A stretch of 5,514 nt of DNA. It comes from an uncultured Megasphaera sp. GTDB taxonomy: Bacteria; Bacillota; Negativicutes; Veillonellales; Megasphaeraceae. The stretch covers positions 1 through 5,514 of the forward strand of contig CABQJB010000138.1 in assembly GCA_902464195.1 (NCBI GenBank), in the 5' to 3' direction. Position numbers and translations under genes: made by a program. The notes under the pieces were generated by a model, which was not told the origin of the DNA, made no database searches, and was given only the letters and a program-made list of their open reading frames with translations. The first letter of the stretch is position 1, and every line of letters begins with the position of its first letter. Of this stretch, positions 1 to 5,514 are shown one piece after another.

Positions 1-1
1 C

Positions 2-802
2 TATATGACCGTCTACGACAACGTCGCCTTTGGCCTGGAAATCCAGAAGCGGCCGAAAGAGGAGATACGCCAGCGCGTATTGGAGATGATCGACCTCGTC
101 GGCCTGTCGGGCATGGAAAAGCGCTATCCCAACCAGCTCTCCGGCGGCCAGCGCCAGCGCGTGGCCTTTGCCCGGGCCCTGGCGCCGAATCCCCAGGTCC
201 TGCTCCTGGATGAACCTTTTGCCGCTATCGACGCCAAGGTCCGCCAGGAACTGCGCAACTGGCTCAAGGATACGATCCACCGCGTCGGCATTACCAGCAT
301 CTTCGTCACCCACGACCAGGACGAAGCCGTCGAAGTGGCCGATGAAATCATCATCACCAACCACGGCCATATCGAACAGGTCGGGACGCCGCTGGATATT
401 TACCGCCAGCCCAGGACGCCTTTTGTGGCTCAATTTATCGGAACTCCAGTTGTCATTGACAACTGCAACATCCTCACGGGATTCCTGCAAGTCGGAGCAG
501 GCAAACAAGCCATCGTCCGGCCAGAGTTCCTCAAGATTTACAAACACGGCACGATGAAGCAGTATATCAGCGCTGCTGAAGAAGGGACGGTCGAAGCTGT
601 CGTCTTCCGCGGCAGCCACCTCGACGTGACCGTCCGCATCAAGGGCCTGGCCATCCACGGCGAATATTCCTTCGACGACCCGCCGCTGTCTGTCGGCGAG
701 ACCGTCCAGGTCCTCATTTACCGCTTGTACGTCCTCGACGGCGACAAGACGTATTTAAAAGAAAACAGCGCCATGACCTCGGCCGACGTTTTCTATATTT
801 AA
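2..802 (+). CDS. cysA: Sulfate/thiosulfate ABC transporter ATP-binding protein CysA, 3' part (5' end outside window)
   Basis: This is the cytoplasmic ATPase subunit of an ABC importer, most likely for sulfate. The frame is open to the left edge, and the Met codon at position 5 is internal (it lies in the family's Y-M-T-V-Y-D-N-V-A-F-G-L stretch), so it is not the start. Numbering from that Met, the ABC signature LSGGQRQR is at residues 45-52, Walker B VLLLDEP at 65-71, the D-loop Asp at 76 and the switch His at 103 in VTHDQDEA. A regulatory C-terminal part of TOBE type follows from about 165, with VRPEF at 171-175. The Walker A and Q-loop regions, roughly 85-90 residues, must lie upstream. 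Family membership in the CysA/ModC/PotA group is clear. The choice of sulfate rests mainly on the neighbouring APS reductase and ATP sulfurylase genes. The permease and binding-protein genes would be expected upstream. The gene ends 16 bases before aprA, consistent with one transcript. Confidence 0.88.
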   Translation, partial: YMTVYDNVAFGLEIQKRPKEEIRQRVLEMIDLVGLSGMEKRYPNQLSGGQRQRVAFARALAPNPQVLLLDEPFAAIDAKVRQELRNWLKDTIHRVGITSIFVTHDQDEAVEVADEIIITNHGHIEQVGTPLDIYRQPRTPFVAQFIGTPVVIDNCNILTGFLQVGAGKQAIVRPEFLKIYKHGTMKQYISAAEEGTVEAVVFRGSHLDVTVRIKGLAIHGEYSFDDPPLSVGETVQVLIYRLYVLDGDKTYLKENSAMTSADVFYI

Positions 803-804
803 CG

Positions 805-810
805 AAGGAG
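805..810 (+). promoter_or_regulatory. Ribosome binding site of aprA
   Basis: AAGGAG lies 8 bases before the ATG at 819. It decides between two nearby ATG codons: the one at 814 is out of frame with the flavoprotein and only 3 bases from the site, so 819 is the start. Confidence 0.85.
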
Positions 811-818
811 TCTATGTT

Positions 819-2516
819 ATGCAGATTACCAGCGAGAAGATCATCCATACGGATGTCCTCATCATCGGCGGCGGGACGGCCGGCTGTTATGCCGTCCTGA
901 CCCTCCGCAGCCTGTCTGATGCGTCCGTGGTCATCGCCGAAAAGGCCGATATCCGCCGCAGCGGCTGTCTGGCAGCCGGCGTCAATGCCCTGAACGCCTA
1001 TATCACCAAGGGCCATACGCCGCAGTTCTACGTCGACTACGCCAAGAAAGACGCAGCCGGCATCGTCCGGGAAGACTTGCTCCTCACCATGTCCGAAGGC
1101 CTCAACGAAGTCACCAGGAAGCTGGAAGACCTGGGACTGGTCATCTTGAAGGACGAAAAAGGAGAATACGTCGCCCGCGGCACGCGCAACATCAAGATCA
1201 ACGGCGAAAATATCAAGACCATCCTGGCCGACGCCGTCAAGAAGCTCGATGGCGTCCAGGTCATCAACCATCTGAATATTACCGACTACATCGTCCGCGA
1301 CAATACCATTGCCGGCGCCCTGGGCTTCGATATGCGCACGGGCACGGCCTATGAAATCCGGGCCAAAGCCGTCCTCTGTGCCACAGGCGGCGCAGCCGGC
1401 CTCTACCGGCCCAACAATCCCGGTTTTTCCCGGCACAAGATGTGGTACTGTCCTTTCAACACCGGTGCCGGCTATGCCATGGGCATCCGGGCCGGGGCCG
1501 AAATGACGACCTTTGAAATGCGCTTCATCGCCCTGCGCTGTAAGGATACCATCGCGCCGACAGGGACTATCGCCCAGGGCGTCGGGGCCAAGCAGGTCAA
1601 CGCCCGCGGTGACGTATATGAACAGAAATACGGCCTGACCACGTCCCAGCGCCTGTACGGCACGGTCCGGGAAACGCTAGACGGCAACGGTCCCTGTTAT
1701 CTCCGCACGGAAGGCATCACGCCGGCCCAGGACGAATCGCTCCTCAAGGCCTATCTCAACATGGCGCCGAGCCAGACCTTGAAATGGATCGAGTCGGGGA
1801 AATTGCCAAGTCAGCAGAACGTCGAAATCGAAGGGACCGAACCGTACGTCGTCGGCGGCCATACGGCCAGCGGCTACTGGGTCGACACAAACCGCCAGAC
1901 GACGATCCGCCACCTCTATGCGGCTGGCGACGTCGCCGGCGGCTGTCCGCAGAAATACGTCACCGGCGCCCTGGTCGAAGGAGAAATCGCCGCCAAGGAT
2001 ATGGTCCGCCAGGGCCTGAGCGATGCATCCGGCCTCGATGAAGCCCAGGAAAAGGCCATTCTCGCCGAAAAGGTAGCCGAATACAACGCCGCCCTCGGCG
2101 AGACGGACAGTTTCTTCACTGTGAAACAGCTGGAAGAAGCCATGCAGAAAGTCATGGATACCTACGCCGGCGGCATCGGCAGCCATTACCAGTACAACGA
2201 AAAGCAGCTGGCCCTGGCCGATGAAAAAATCGACCAGCTCATGGAACTGGCAGCCCACGTCGGCGCCAGCGATTACCATGAACTGCTCTTCGTCTACGAA
2301 CTGCGCGAACGGCTGACGGTCTGCAAGGTCCTCATCGCCCACCTGCGGGCCCGCAAGGAAACGCGCTGGCATTCCTTTGCAGAGAACCTCGATTATCCGG
2401 AACAGAGCGCGGATTGGCTGAAATACGTCAATTCCCGCATGGACGAAGACGGCCAGGTCCATATGATCTACCGCGATTTAGTACCAGGAGGGGAAACTTA
2501 TGAGCATACGAATTAA
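819..2516 (+). CDS. aprA: Adenylylsulfate reductase alpha subunit-like flavoprotein (AprA-like, compact form)
   Basis: This 565-residue protein belongs to the fumarate reductase/succinate dehydrogenase flavoprotein superfamily and matches the AprA branch: APS + 2 e- to AMP + sulfite, in the cytoplasm on FAD. The dinucleotide-binding motif GGGTAG is at 17-22 and the ribose-binding acid is E41. The RSG motif at 47-49 leads into a GVNALN segment whose N59 aligns with the FAD-site Asn of dissimilatory AprA. ATGGAAGLYRPNN, W209 in MWYCPFN, FEMRFIALRCKD (232-243), EPYVVGGHTASGYW with H348, and the second FAD motif AAGDVAGG (368-375) all follow AprA order. The C-terminal ETRW, DYPE and KYVNSR motifs are also AprA-like. 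It is shorter than dissimilatory AprA (about 620-660 residues): the insertion normally following the GYW/GFW motif is reduced to a few residues. Upstream cysA and downstream cysDN argue for an assimilatory role. A different fumarate reductase-like dehydrogenase is the alternative, made unlikely by the ferredoxin partner and context. No signal peptide or membrane segment is visible. Confidence 0.88.
   Translation: MQITSEKIIHTDVLIIGGGTAGCYAVLTLRSLSDASVVIAEKADIRRSGCLAAGVNALNAYITKGHTPQFYVDYAKKDAAGIVREDLLLTMSEGLNEVTRKLEDLGLVILKDEKGEYVARGTRNIKINGENIKTILADAVKKLDGVQVINHLNITDYIVRDNTIAGALGFDMRTGTAYEIRAKAVLCATGGAAGLYRPNNPGFSRHKMWYCPFNTGAGYAMGIRAGAEMTTFEMRFIALRCKDTIAPTGTIAQGVGAKQVNARGDVYEQKYGLTTSQRLYGTVRETLDGNGPCYLRTEGITPAQDESLLKAYLNMAPSQTLKWIESGKLPSQQNVEIEGTEPYVVGGHTASGYWVDTNRQTTIRHLYAAGDVAGGCPQKYVTGALVEGEIAAKDMVRQGLSDASGLDEAQEKAILAEKVAEYNAALGETDSFFTVKQLEEAMQKVMDTYAGGIGSHYQYNEKQLALADEKIDQLMELAAHVGASDYHELLFVYELRERLTVCKVLIAHLRARKETRWHSFAENLDYPEQSADWLKYVNSRMDEDGQVHMIYRDLVPGGETYEHTN
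2486..2491 (+). promoter_or_regulatory. Ribosome binding site of aprB, inside aprA
   Basis: AGGAGG (followed by further G residues) lies within the last codons of aprA, 8 bases before the ATG at 2500. With the 17-base gene overlap it supports translational coupling and near-equal production of the two subunits. Confidence 0.85.
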
Positions 2517-2814
2517 GCAGGAACGCTGTATCGGCTGCGGCCAGTGCATCGACGTCTGCCCGGGCAGCCTCATCGACCGCAACGGCCGGGGCAAGGCCTG
2601 GATGCATTATCCCAAGGACTGCTGGGGCTGTGTATCCTGCGTCAAAGTCTGCCCGGTCCAGGCCATCGACTTCTACCTCGGCGCCGATATGGGCGGCCGC
2701 GGCAGCACGATGAATGTCACTGCTGACGGCCATTACCTGCATTGGCATATCCATAAGGCCGACGGCAGTGAAAAGACCATCACAGTCGACCGCAAACAGG
2801 CGAATTCATATTAA
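2500..2814 (+). CDS. aprB: Adenylylsulfate reductase beta subunit-like ferredoxin (AprB-like, short form)
   Basis: This is a 104-residue electron-transfer protein with two [4Fe-4S] cluster motifs: C10-x2-C13-x2-C16-x3-C20-P and C41-x2-C44-x2-C47-x3-C51-P. All eight ligands are present. The sequence CWGCVSCVKVCP, with Trp directly after the first Cys of the second motif, is the pattern of AprB rather than of a generic 2[4Fe-4S] ferredoxin, and YPKDC just before it also fits. After the clusters a strand-rich segment (about 60-95) resembles the middle domain of AprB, but the protein stops there. Dissimilatory AprB is about 150-165 residues and its C-terminal tail wraps around AprA; this tail is missing. 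Its inferred role is passing electrons to the FAD of AprA. The electron donor is not visible here. The gene overlaps aprA by 17 bases in a different frame. Confidence 0.88.
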   Translation: MSIRIKQERCIGCGQCIDVCPGSLIDRNGRGKAWMHYPKDCWGCVSCVKVCPVQAIDFYLGADMGGRGSTMNVTADGHYLHWHIHKADGSEKTITVDRKQANSY

Positions 2815-2816
2815 TT

Positions 2817-2872
2817 AGTTTGCCGTTTGTAGTACCGAGTTTGTAGTAAAAGAGTACCCATTACGGCAAACT
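2817..2872 (+). promoter_or_regulatory. Perfect 10-bp stem with 36-base loop downstream of aprB
   Basis: AGTTTGCCGT (2817-2826) is the exact reverse complement of ACGGCAAACT (2863-2872), starting two bases after the aprB stop codon. In mRNA it could form a hairpin that protects the 3' end of aprAB or partly separates it from cysDN. No U-run follows the second arm, so it is not a standard intrinsic terminator. Confidence 0.5.
2825..2848 (+). repeat. 10-bp direct repeat GTTTGTAGTA, 14-base period
   Basis: GTTTGTAGTA occurs at 2825-2834 and again at 2839-2848. The 14-base step is two heptads, so this is part of the heptad element rather than an independent operator pair, although a regulator site remains possible. 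Confidence 0.6.
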
Positions 2873-2906
2873 GCAGACTATAAACTGGAAACTGCATTTT
2901 ATCAAT

Positions 2907-2913
2907 AGGGGGA
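2907..2913 (+). promoter_or_regulatory. Ribosome binding site of cysD
   Basis: AGGGGGA lies 8 bases before the ATG at 2922, and no other in-frame start lies nearby. Confidence 0.75.
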
Positions 2914-2921
2914 TTCATATT

Positions 2922-3821
2922 ATGTGTGCATTATCGCATCTCGACAAGTTAGAGGCCGAAGCGATTTACATCATCCGCGAAGTCGCTGCGGAATGTGAAA
3001 AGCCGGTCATGCTCTATTCCATCGGCAAGGACAGTTCTGTCATGCTTCACCTGGCTTTAAAGGCCTTTTATCCGGAAAAGCCGCCTTTTTCATTCCTTCA
3101 TGTCAACACGACGTGGAAGTTCAAGGAAATGATCCGCTTCCGCGATGAAACCATGAAGAAGTATGGCTTGCAGCTCATTGAATACATCAATCAGGAAGGC
3201 GTCAAACAGGGCGTCAATCCCTTCGATTACGGTGCAGCCTATACGGATATCATGAAGACCCAGGCCCTTAAGCAGGCCCTGCACAAATACGGCTTCACCG
3301 CTGCCTTTGGCGGCGGCCGCCGGGACGAAGAAAAATCCCGCGCCAAAGAACGTATCTTTTCCTTCCGCAATGAAGCCCAGGCCTGGGACCCGAAGAACCA
3401 GCGCCCGGAAATGTGGAAGCTCTACAATACGCATATCCATAAAGGCGAAAGCATGCGCGTATTCCCGATTTCCAACTGGACGGAAAAAGATATCTGGCAG
3501 TACATCAAACGGGAAAACATCGACATCGTCTCTTTGTACTTTGCCAAGGAACGGCCCTGCGTCTATCGTGACGGCAACATCATCATGGTCGACGACGACC
3601 GCATGCGCCTCAAGCCGGGAGAAGAAATCATGCACAAGAAGATCCGCTTCCGGACCTTGGGCTGCTATCCTTTGACAGGGGGCATCGAATCCGATGCCGA
3701 TACGCTGGATGCCATCATCGATGAAACGCTGAGCGCCGTATCGTCGGAACGGACGAGCCGCGTCATCGATAATGAAGCAGCTGGCAGCATGGAACGCAGA
3801 AAGAGAGAGGGGTATTTCTAA
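2922..3821 (+). CDS. cysD: Sulfate adenylyltransferase subunit 2 (ATP sulfurylase small subunit, CysD)
   Basis: This is the catalytic subunit of the heterodimeric ATP sulfurylase: sulfate + ATP to APS + pyrophosphate, coupled to GTP hydrolysis by CysN. It is 299 residues long, matching the usual length of about 300, and its start aligns with family N-termini (LSHLDKLEAEAIYIIREV). The PP-loop nucleotide-binding motif SIGKDS is at 33-38, followed by HVNTTWKF at 60-67. Next come TDIMKT at 108-113, FGGGRRDEEKSRAKER at 129-144, WDPKNQRPE, the RVFPISNWTEKDIWQYI segment, and RFRTLGCYPLTG. The family-typical end SMERRKREGYF is intact. One small oddity is Asn62, where the homologues I recall have Asp (HVDT). 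It has its own ribosome binding site after the repeat-bearing spacer and is followed by cysN after a single base. Confidence 0.97.
   Translation: MCALSHLDKLEAEAIYIIREVAAECEKPVMLYSIGKDSSVMLHLALKAFYPEKPPFSFLHVNTTWKFKEMIRFRDETMKKYGLQLIEYINQEGVKQGVNPFDYGAAYTDIMKTQALKQALHKYGFTAAFGGGRRDEEKSRAKERIFSFRNEAQAWDPKNQRPEMWKLYNTHIHKGESMRVFPISNWTEKDIWQYIKRENIDIVSLYFAKERPCVYRDGNIIMVDDDRMRLKPGEEIMHKKIRFRTLGCYPLTGGIESDADTLDAIIDETLSAVSSERTSRVIDNEAAGSMERRKREGYF
3806..3812 (+). promoter_or_regulatory. Ribosome binding site of cysN, inside cysD
   Basis: AGAGGGG lies in the last codons of cysD, 10 bases before the ATG at 3823. It supports coupled translation of the two ATP sulfurylase subunits. Confidence 0.65.
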
Positions 3822-3822
3822 A

Positions 3823-5514
3823 ATGGATAGAAACGGAAACGGCTTGTTAAAATTTATTACCTGTGGCAGCGTCGACGACGGCAAGTCGACTTTGATCGGC
3901 CACTTGCTGTATGATGCTAAATTGCTCTATGCCGACCAGAAGAAGGCCTTGGAACTGGAAAGTAAAGTCGGCAGCCGCGGCGGGGCCATCGACTACTCGC
4001 TGCTCCTGGACGGCCTCATGGCGGAACGGGAACAGGGCATCACCATCGACGTAGCTTACCGTTATTTCAGCACGGACAACCGCAGCTTCATCGTCGCCGA
4101 CACGCCGGGCCATGAAGAATATACGCGCAACATGGCCGTCGGCGCTTCCTTTGCCGACTTGGCCATCATCCTCATCGACGCCACCAAGGGCGTCCTGGTC
4201 CAGACCCGCCGCCATGCCCGCATCTGCGCCCTCATGGGGATCCGCTACTTCATCTTCGCCATCAACAAGATGGACCTGGCCGGCTACAGCCAGGAACGTT
4301 TTGAAGAAATCAAGGCCCAGATCGCCAAGCTCCGCGACGAATTGGAACTGGCCAACGTCATCCTCATCCCCGTCTCGGCGACGGAAGGGGACAACGTCAC
4401 CAAGGCGTCGGCCAATATGCCCTGGTACCAGGGGCCGACCATCCTCGACTATCTGGAAACGGTCAACGTCGAAGAAGACAAAGAAGAAGGCTTTTACCTG
4501 CCCATCCAGCGCGTCTGCCGCCCGAACCACACCTTCCGCGGCTTCCAGGGCCAGATCGAAAGCGGCGCCTTGGCCGTCGGCGATACGATCACGACCCTGC
4601 CCAGCAAGGAAGAAGCTAAGGTCAAATCCATCCTCATCGGCTTCGATACCGTCGATTCGGCTGTCAAAGGCCAGCCGGTCAACGTCCAGCTCGACCGCGA
4701 AGTCGACGTATCCCGGGGCTGCGTCTTTACCAAGGGGACGGACGTCGCCCTGAGTCAGCGCATTACAGCGACTATGCTCTGGATGGATGACCAAGACCTG
4801 GCTGTCGGCAAGGAATACGTCGTCAAACTGGGGACCAAGGAAATCGTCGGCATCCTCACCGATATCGACTACACCATCGACGTCACTACAGGCGAAAAGA
4901 AACGCGCTTCGAGCCTTACGAAGAACGAAATCGCCGTCTGCACGCTCTTCTTGCAGGAACCGATTGTCGTCGATACCTTCAGTCATCACAAGGTCCTGGG
5001 CGAACTCATCCTCATCGACCGCGTCACCAATATGACCTCGGCCTGCGGCGTCGTCATCGACGTCAACGACACCAACGCCGACCATACCTTTGTCAACGGC
5101 TCCCTGAAGGCCCGCGGCGACGTCTTTGAAGACTTCTTCTACGGCATGCAGAGCCTCAATATCACCAAGGCCAAACCGGCCTTCCACCAGTACCACATCG
5201 GTGATACGATCCCGACGAAAGGCGAAACCTATGCCTATCCGGACAACTTCGACATCCTCATCCTCCGCGACAAGGTTGCCGTCGAAATCCGCGACGCCAA
5301 AGTCGCCAACATCCTGGCCCTCGACGGCTATGCCTATACGGAACAGCCTTTAGTCAACGGCCGCGGCTTTGCCATCAACGTCCATTCGCCGCAGGAATTC
5401 GCTGCCTTCAAGGCGGACTACGCCAAGACCGGGGAAAACTCCGATGCCGAACTCTTCGATAAGTGGATGACCTTTGAAACGTATCGCAAAATTAAATTCC
5501 ACAACGATTTTGAA
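3823..5514 (+). CDS. cysN: Sulfate adenylyltransferase subunit 1 (CysN, GTPase) with unrecognised C-terminal extension, 3' end outside window
   Basis: This is the regulatory GTPase subunit of ATP sulfurylase, an EF-Tu/EF-1-alpha relative that drives APS formation by CysD. The frame runs 564 codons to the window edge without a stop. The G1 P-loop is GSVDDGKST at 15-23, the switch region EREQGITID at 68-76, G3 DTPGHEEYTRNM at 93-104, G4 NKMD at 148-151 and G5 PVSATEGDNV at 183-192. MPWYQGPT and the beta-barrel domains follow (about 225-414), including RPNHTFRGFQG, DVSRG and LILIDRVTNMT. The CysN core therefore ends near residue 414. Stand-alone CysN such as the E. coli protein is about 475 residues, so this one has at least 90 extra residues, and its C-terminal segment from about 415 does not resemble the E. 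coli C-terminus. The start is fixed by the ribosome binding site inside cysD and by the position of the P-loop. Confidence 0.95.
   Translation, partial: MDRNGNGLLKFITCGSVDDGKSTLIGHLLYDAKLLYADQKKALELESKVGSRGGAIDYSLLLDGLMAEREQGITIDVAYRYFSTDNRSFIVADTPGHEEYTRNMAVGASFADLAIILIDATKGVLVQTRRHARICALMGIRYFIFAINKMDLAGYSQERFEEIKAQIAKLRDELELANVILIPVSATEGDNVTKASANMPWYQGPTILDYLETVNVEEDKEEGFYLPIQRVCRPNHTFRGFQGQIESGALAVGDTITTLPSKEEAKVKSILIGFDTVDSAVKGQPVNVQLDREVDVSRGCVFTKGTDVALSQRITATMLWMDDQDLAVGKEYVVKLGTKEIVGILTDIDYTIDVTTGEKKRASSLTKNEIAVCTLFLQEPIVVDTFSHHKVLGELILIDRVTNMTSACGVVIDVNDTNADHTFVNGSLKARGDVFEDFFYGMQSLNITKAKPAFHQYHIGDTIPTKGETYAYPDNFDILILRDKVAVEIRDAKVANILALDGYAYTEQPLVNGRGFAINVHSPQEFAAFKADYAKTGENSDAELFDKWMTFETYRKIKFHNDFE
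5065..5514 (+). other. C-terminal extension of CysN, unknown domain (partial)
   Basis: These are residues about 415-564 of the cysN product, continuing past the window. In CysNC fusion proteins this position is taken by APS kinase, which needs a P-loop of the GLSGSGKST kind. No GxxxxGK[S/T] occurs here. The segment alternates charged and hydrophobic residues, with probable beta strands around FDILILRD, VAVEIRD and VANILAL (473-495). It then has GRGFAINVHSPQEF (513-526), followed by a probably helical, charged part. I do not recognise the family. The base composition and third-position pattern match the rest of the gene, so a frameshift into noncoding sequence is unlikely. Confidence 0.6.

Larger units (their letters stand above)
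2817..2893 (+). repeat. Heptanucleotide-periodic inverted-repeat element between aprB and cysD
   Basis: This covers most of the 107-base spacer. Read in 7-base steps from 2817, the left part has units such as AGTTTGC (2817), CGTTTGT (2824) and AGTTTGT (2838). The right part has GCAAACT (2866), GCAGACT (2873), ATAAACT (2880) and GGAAACT (2887), which are their reverse complements or near variants. All eleven steps share one register. The block 2824-2844 matches the reverse complement of 2866-2886 at 14 of 21 positions, so several pairings are possible. It resembles an intergenic short-repeat element. Whether it acts as mRNA structure or is only a dispersed repeat cannot be told from one copy. 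Confidence 0.65.

Noticed and set aside
814..816. Alternative ATG start for aprA
   Set aside because: It is out of frame with the flavoprotein and too close to the AAGGAG site. The ATG at 819 has 8-base spacing and gives the family N-terminus.
714..1436. A 240-codon open frame on the minus strand spanning the cysA-aprA junction
   Set aside because: It crosses two real plus-strand genes and their junction, and its product has no recognisable motif.
1677..2462. A 261-codon open frame on the minus strand opposite aprA
   Set aside because: It is antisense to well-conserved AprA motifs, has no recognisable domain, and its composition is that of a mirrored gene.
2817..2872. Intrinsic terminator after aprB
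   Set aside because: The stem is good, but the loop is 36 bases and no T-run follows the second arm.
2879..2884. Promoter -10 box TATAAA before cysD
   Set aside because: It falls inside the heptad repeats, which produce TAAACT by themselves, and no TTGACA-like hexamer sits 16-18 bases upstream.
2825..2893. CRISPR array
   Set aside because: The repeated units are 7-10 bases with no unique spacers of constant length, unlike 25-37 base CRISPR repeats.
3847..5196. A 449-codon open frame on the minus strand opposite cysN
   Set aside because: The plus strand encodes an unmistakable CysN through this whole stretch. The minus frame gives a low-complexity Asp/Val/Ala/Gly-rich product with no recognisable motif, typical of the antisense of GC-rich codons with few complementary stops.
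5065..5514. CysNC fusion with APS kinase
   Set aside because: No P-loop or other APS kinase motif appears in the 150 residues after the CysN core, although a kinase P-loop would be expected near its beginning.

Overview
This window holds five same-strand genes of a sulfate uptake and assimilation cluster: the 3' part of a sulfate ABC-transporter ATPase (cysA), a compact adenylylsulfate (APS) reductase flavoprotein (aprA-like), its two-cluster ferredoxin partner (aprB-like), and the two subunits of the heterodimeric ATP sulfurylase, cysD and cysN. cysN is still open at the right edge. Protein style, GC-rich third positions and the mix of genes suggest an anaerobic Firmicute, most likely in the Negativicutes (Megasphaera, Selenomonas or a relative). 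That placement is inferred from general recall and not proven by any marker here.

Layout. Positions 1-802 are the end of cysA, without its Walker A region. After a 16-base gap with a strong ribosome binding site comes aprA (819-2516). aprB (2500-2814) overlaps the end of aprA by 17 bases, so the two are probably translationally coupled. Positions 2815-2921 are the only real intergenic stretch. It contains an inverted-repeat element built from 7-base units. cysD (2922-3821) follows, then one spacer base and cysN (3823 to the window end, 564 codons without a stop).

How the genes work together. CysA would energise sulfate import. CysD and CysN would convert sulfate and ATP to APS, with GTP hydrolysis by CysN. 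The AprAB-like enzyme would then reduce APS to sulfite and AMP. No APS kinase (CysC) or thioredoxin/glutaredoxin-type reductase (CysH) is present in the window, so the pathway appears to reduce APS directly with an enzyme of the dissimilatory type. The context is assimilatory: a transporter gene, CysDN in place of the homomeric ATP sulfurylase Sat, the order aprA-aprB where dissimilatory operons normally have aprB-aprA, and shortened versions of both Apr subunits.

Most notable points: (1) CysN carries a C-terminal extension of at least about 150 residues, where CysNC fusions carry APS kinase, but it has no P-loop and I do not recognise it; (2) AprA and AprB are compact, AprB lacking the long C-terminal tail of the dissimilatory form; (3) the aprB-cysD spacer is a heptanucleotide-periodic inverted repeat.
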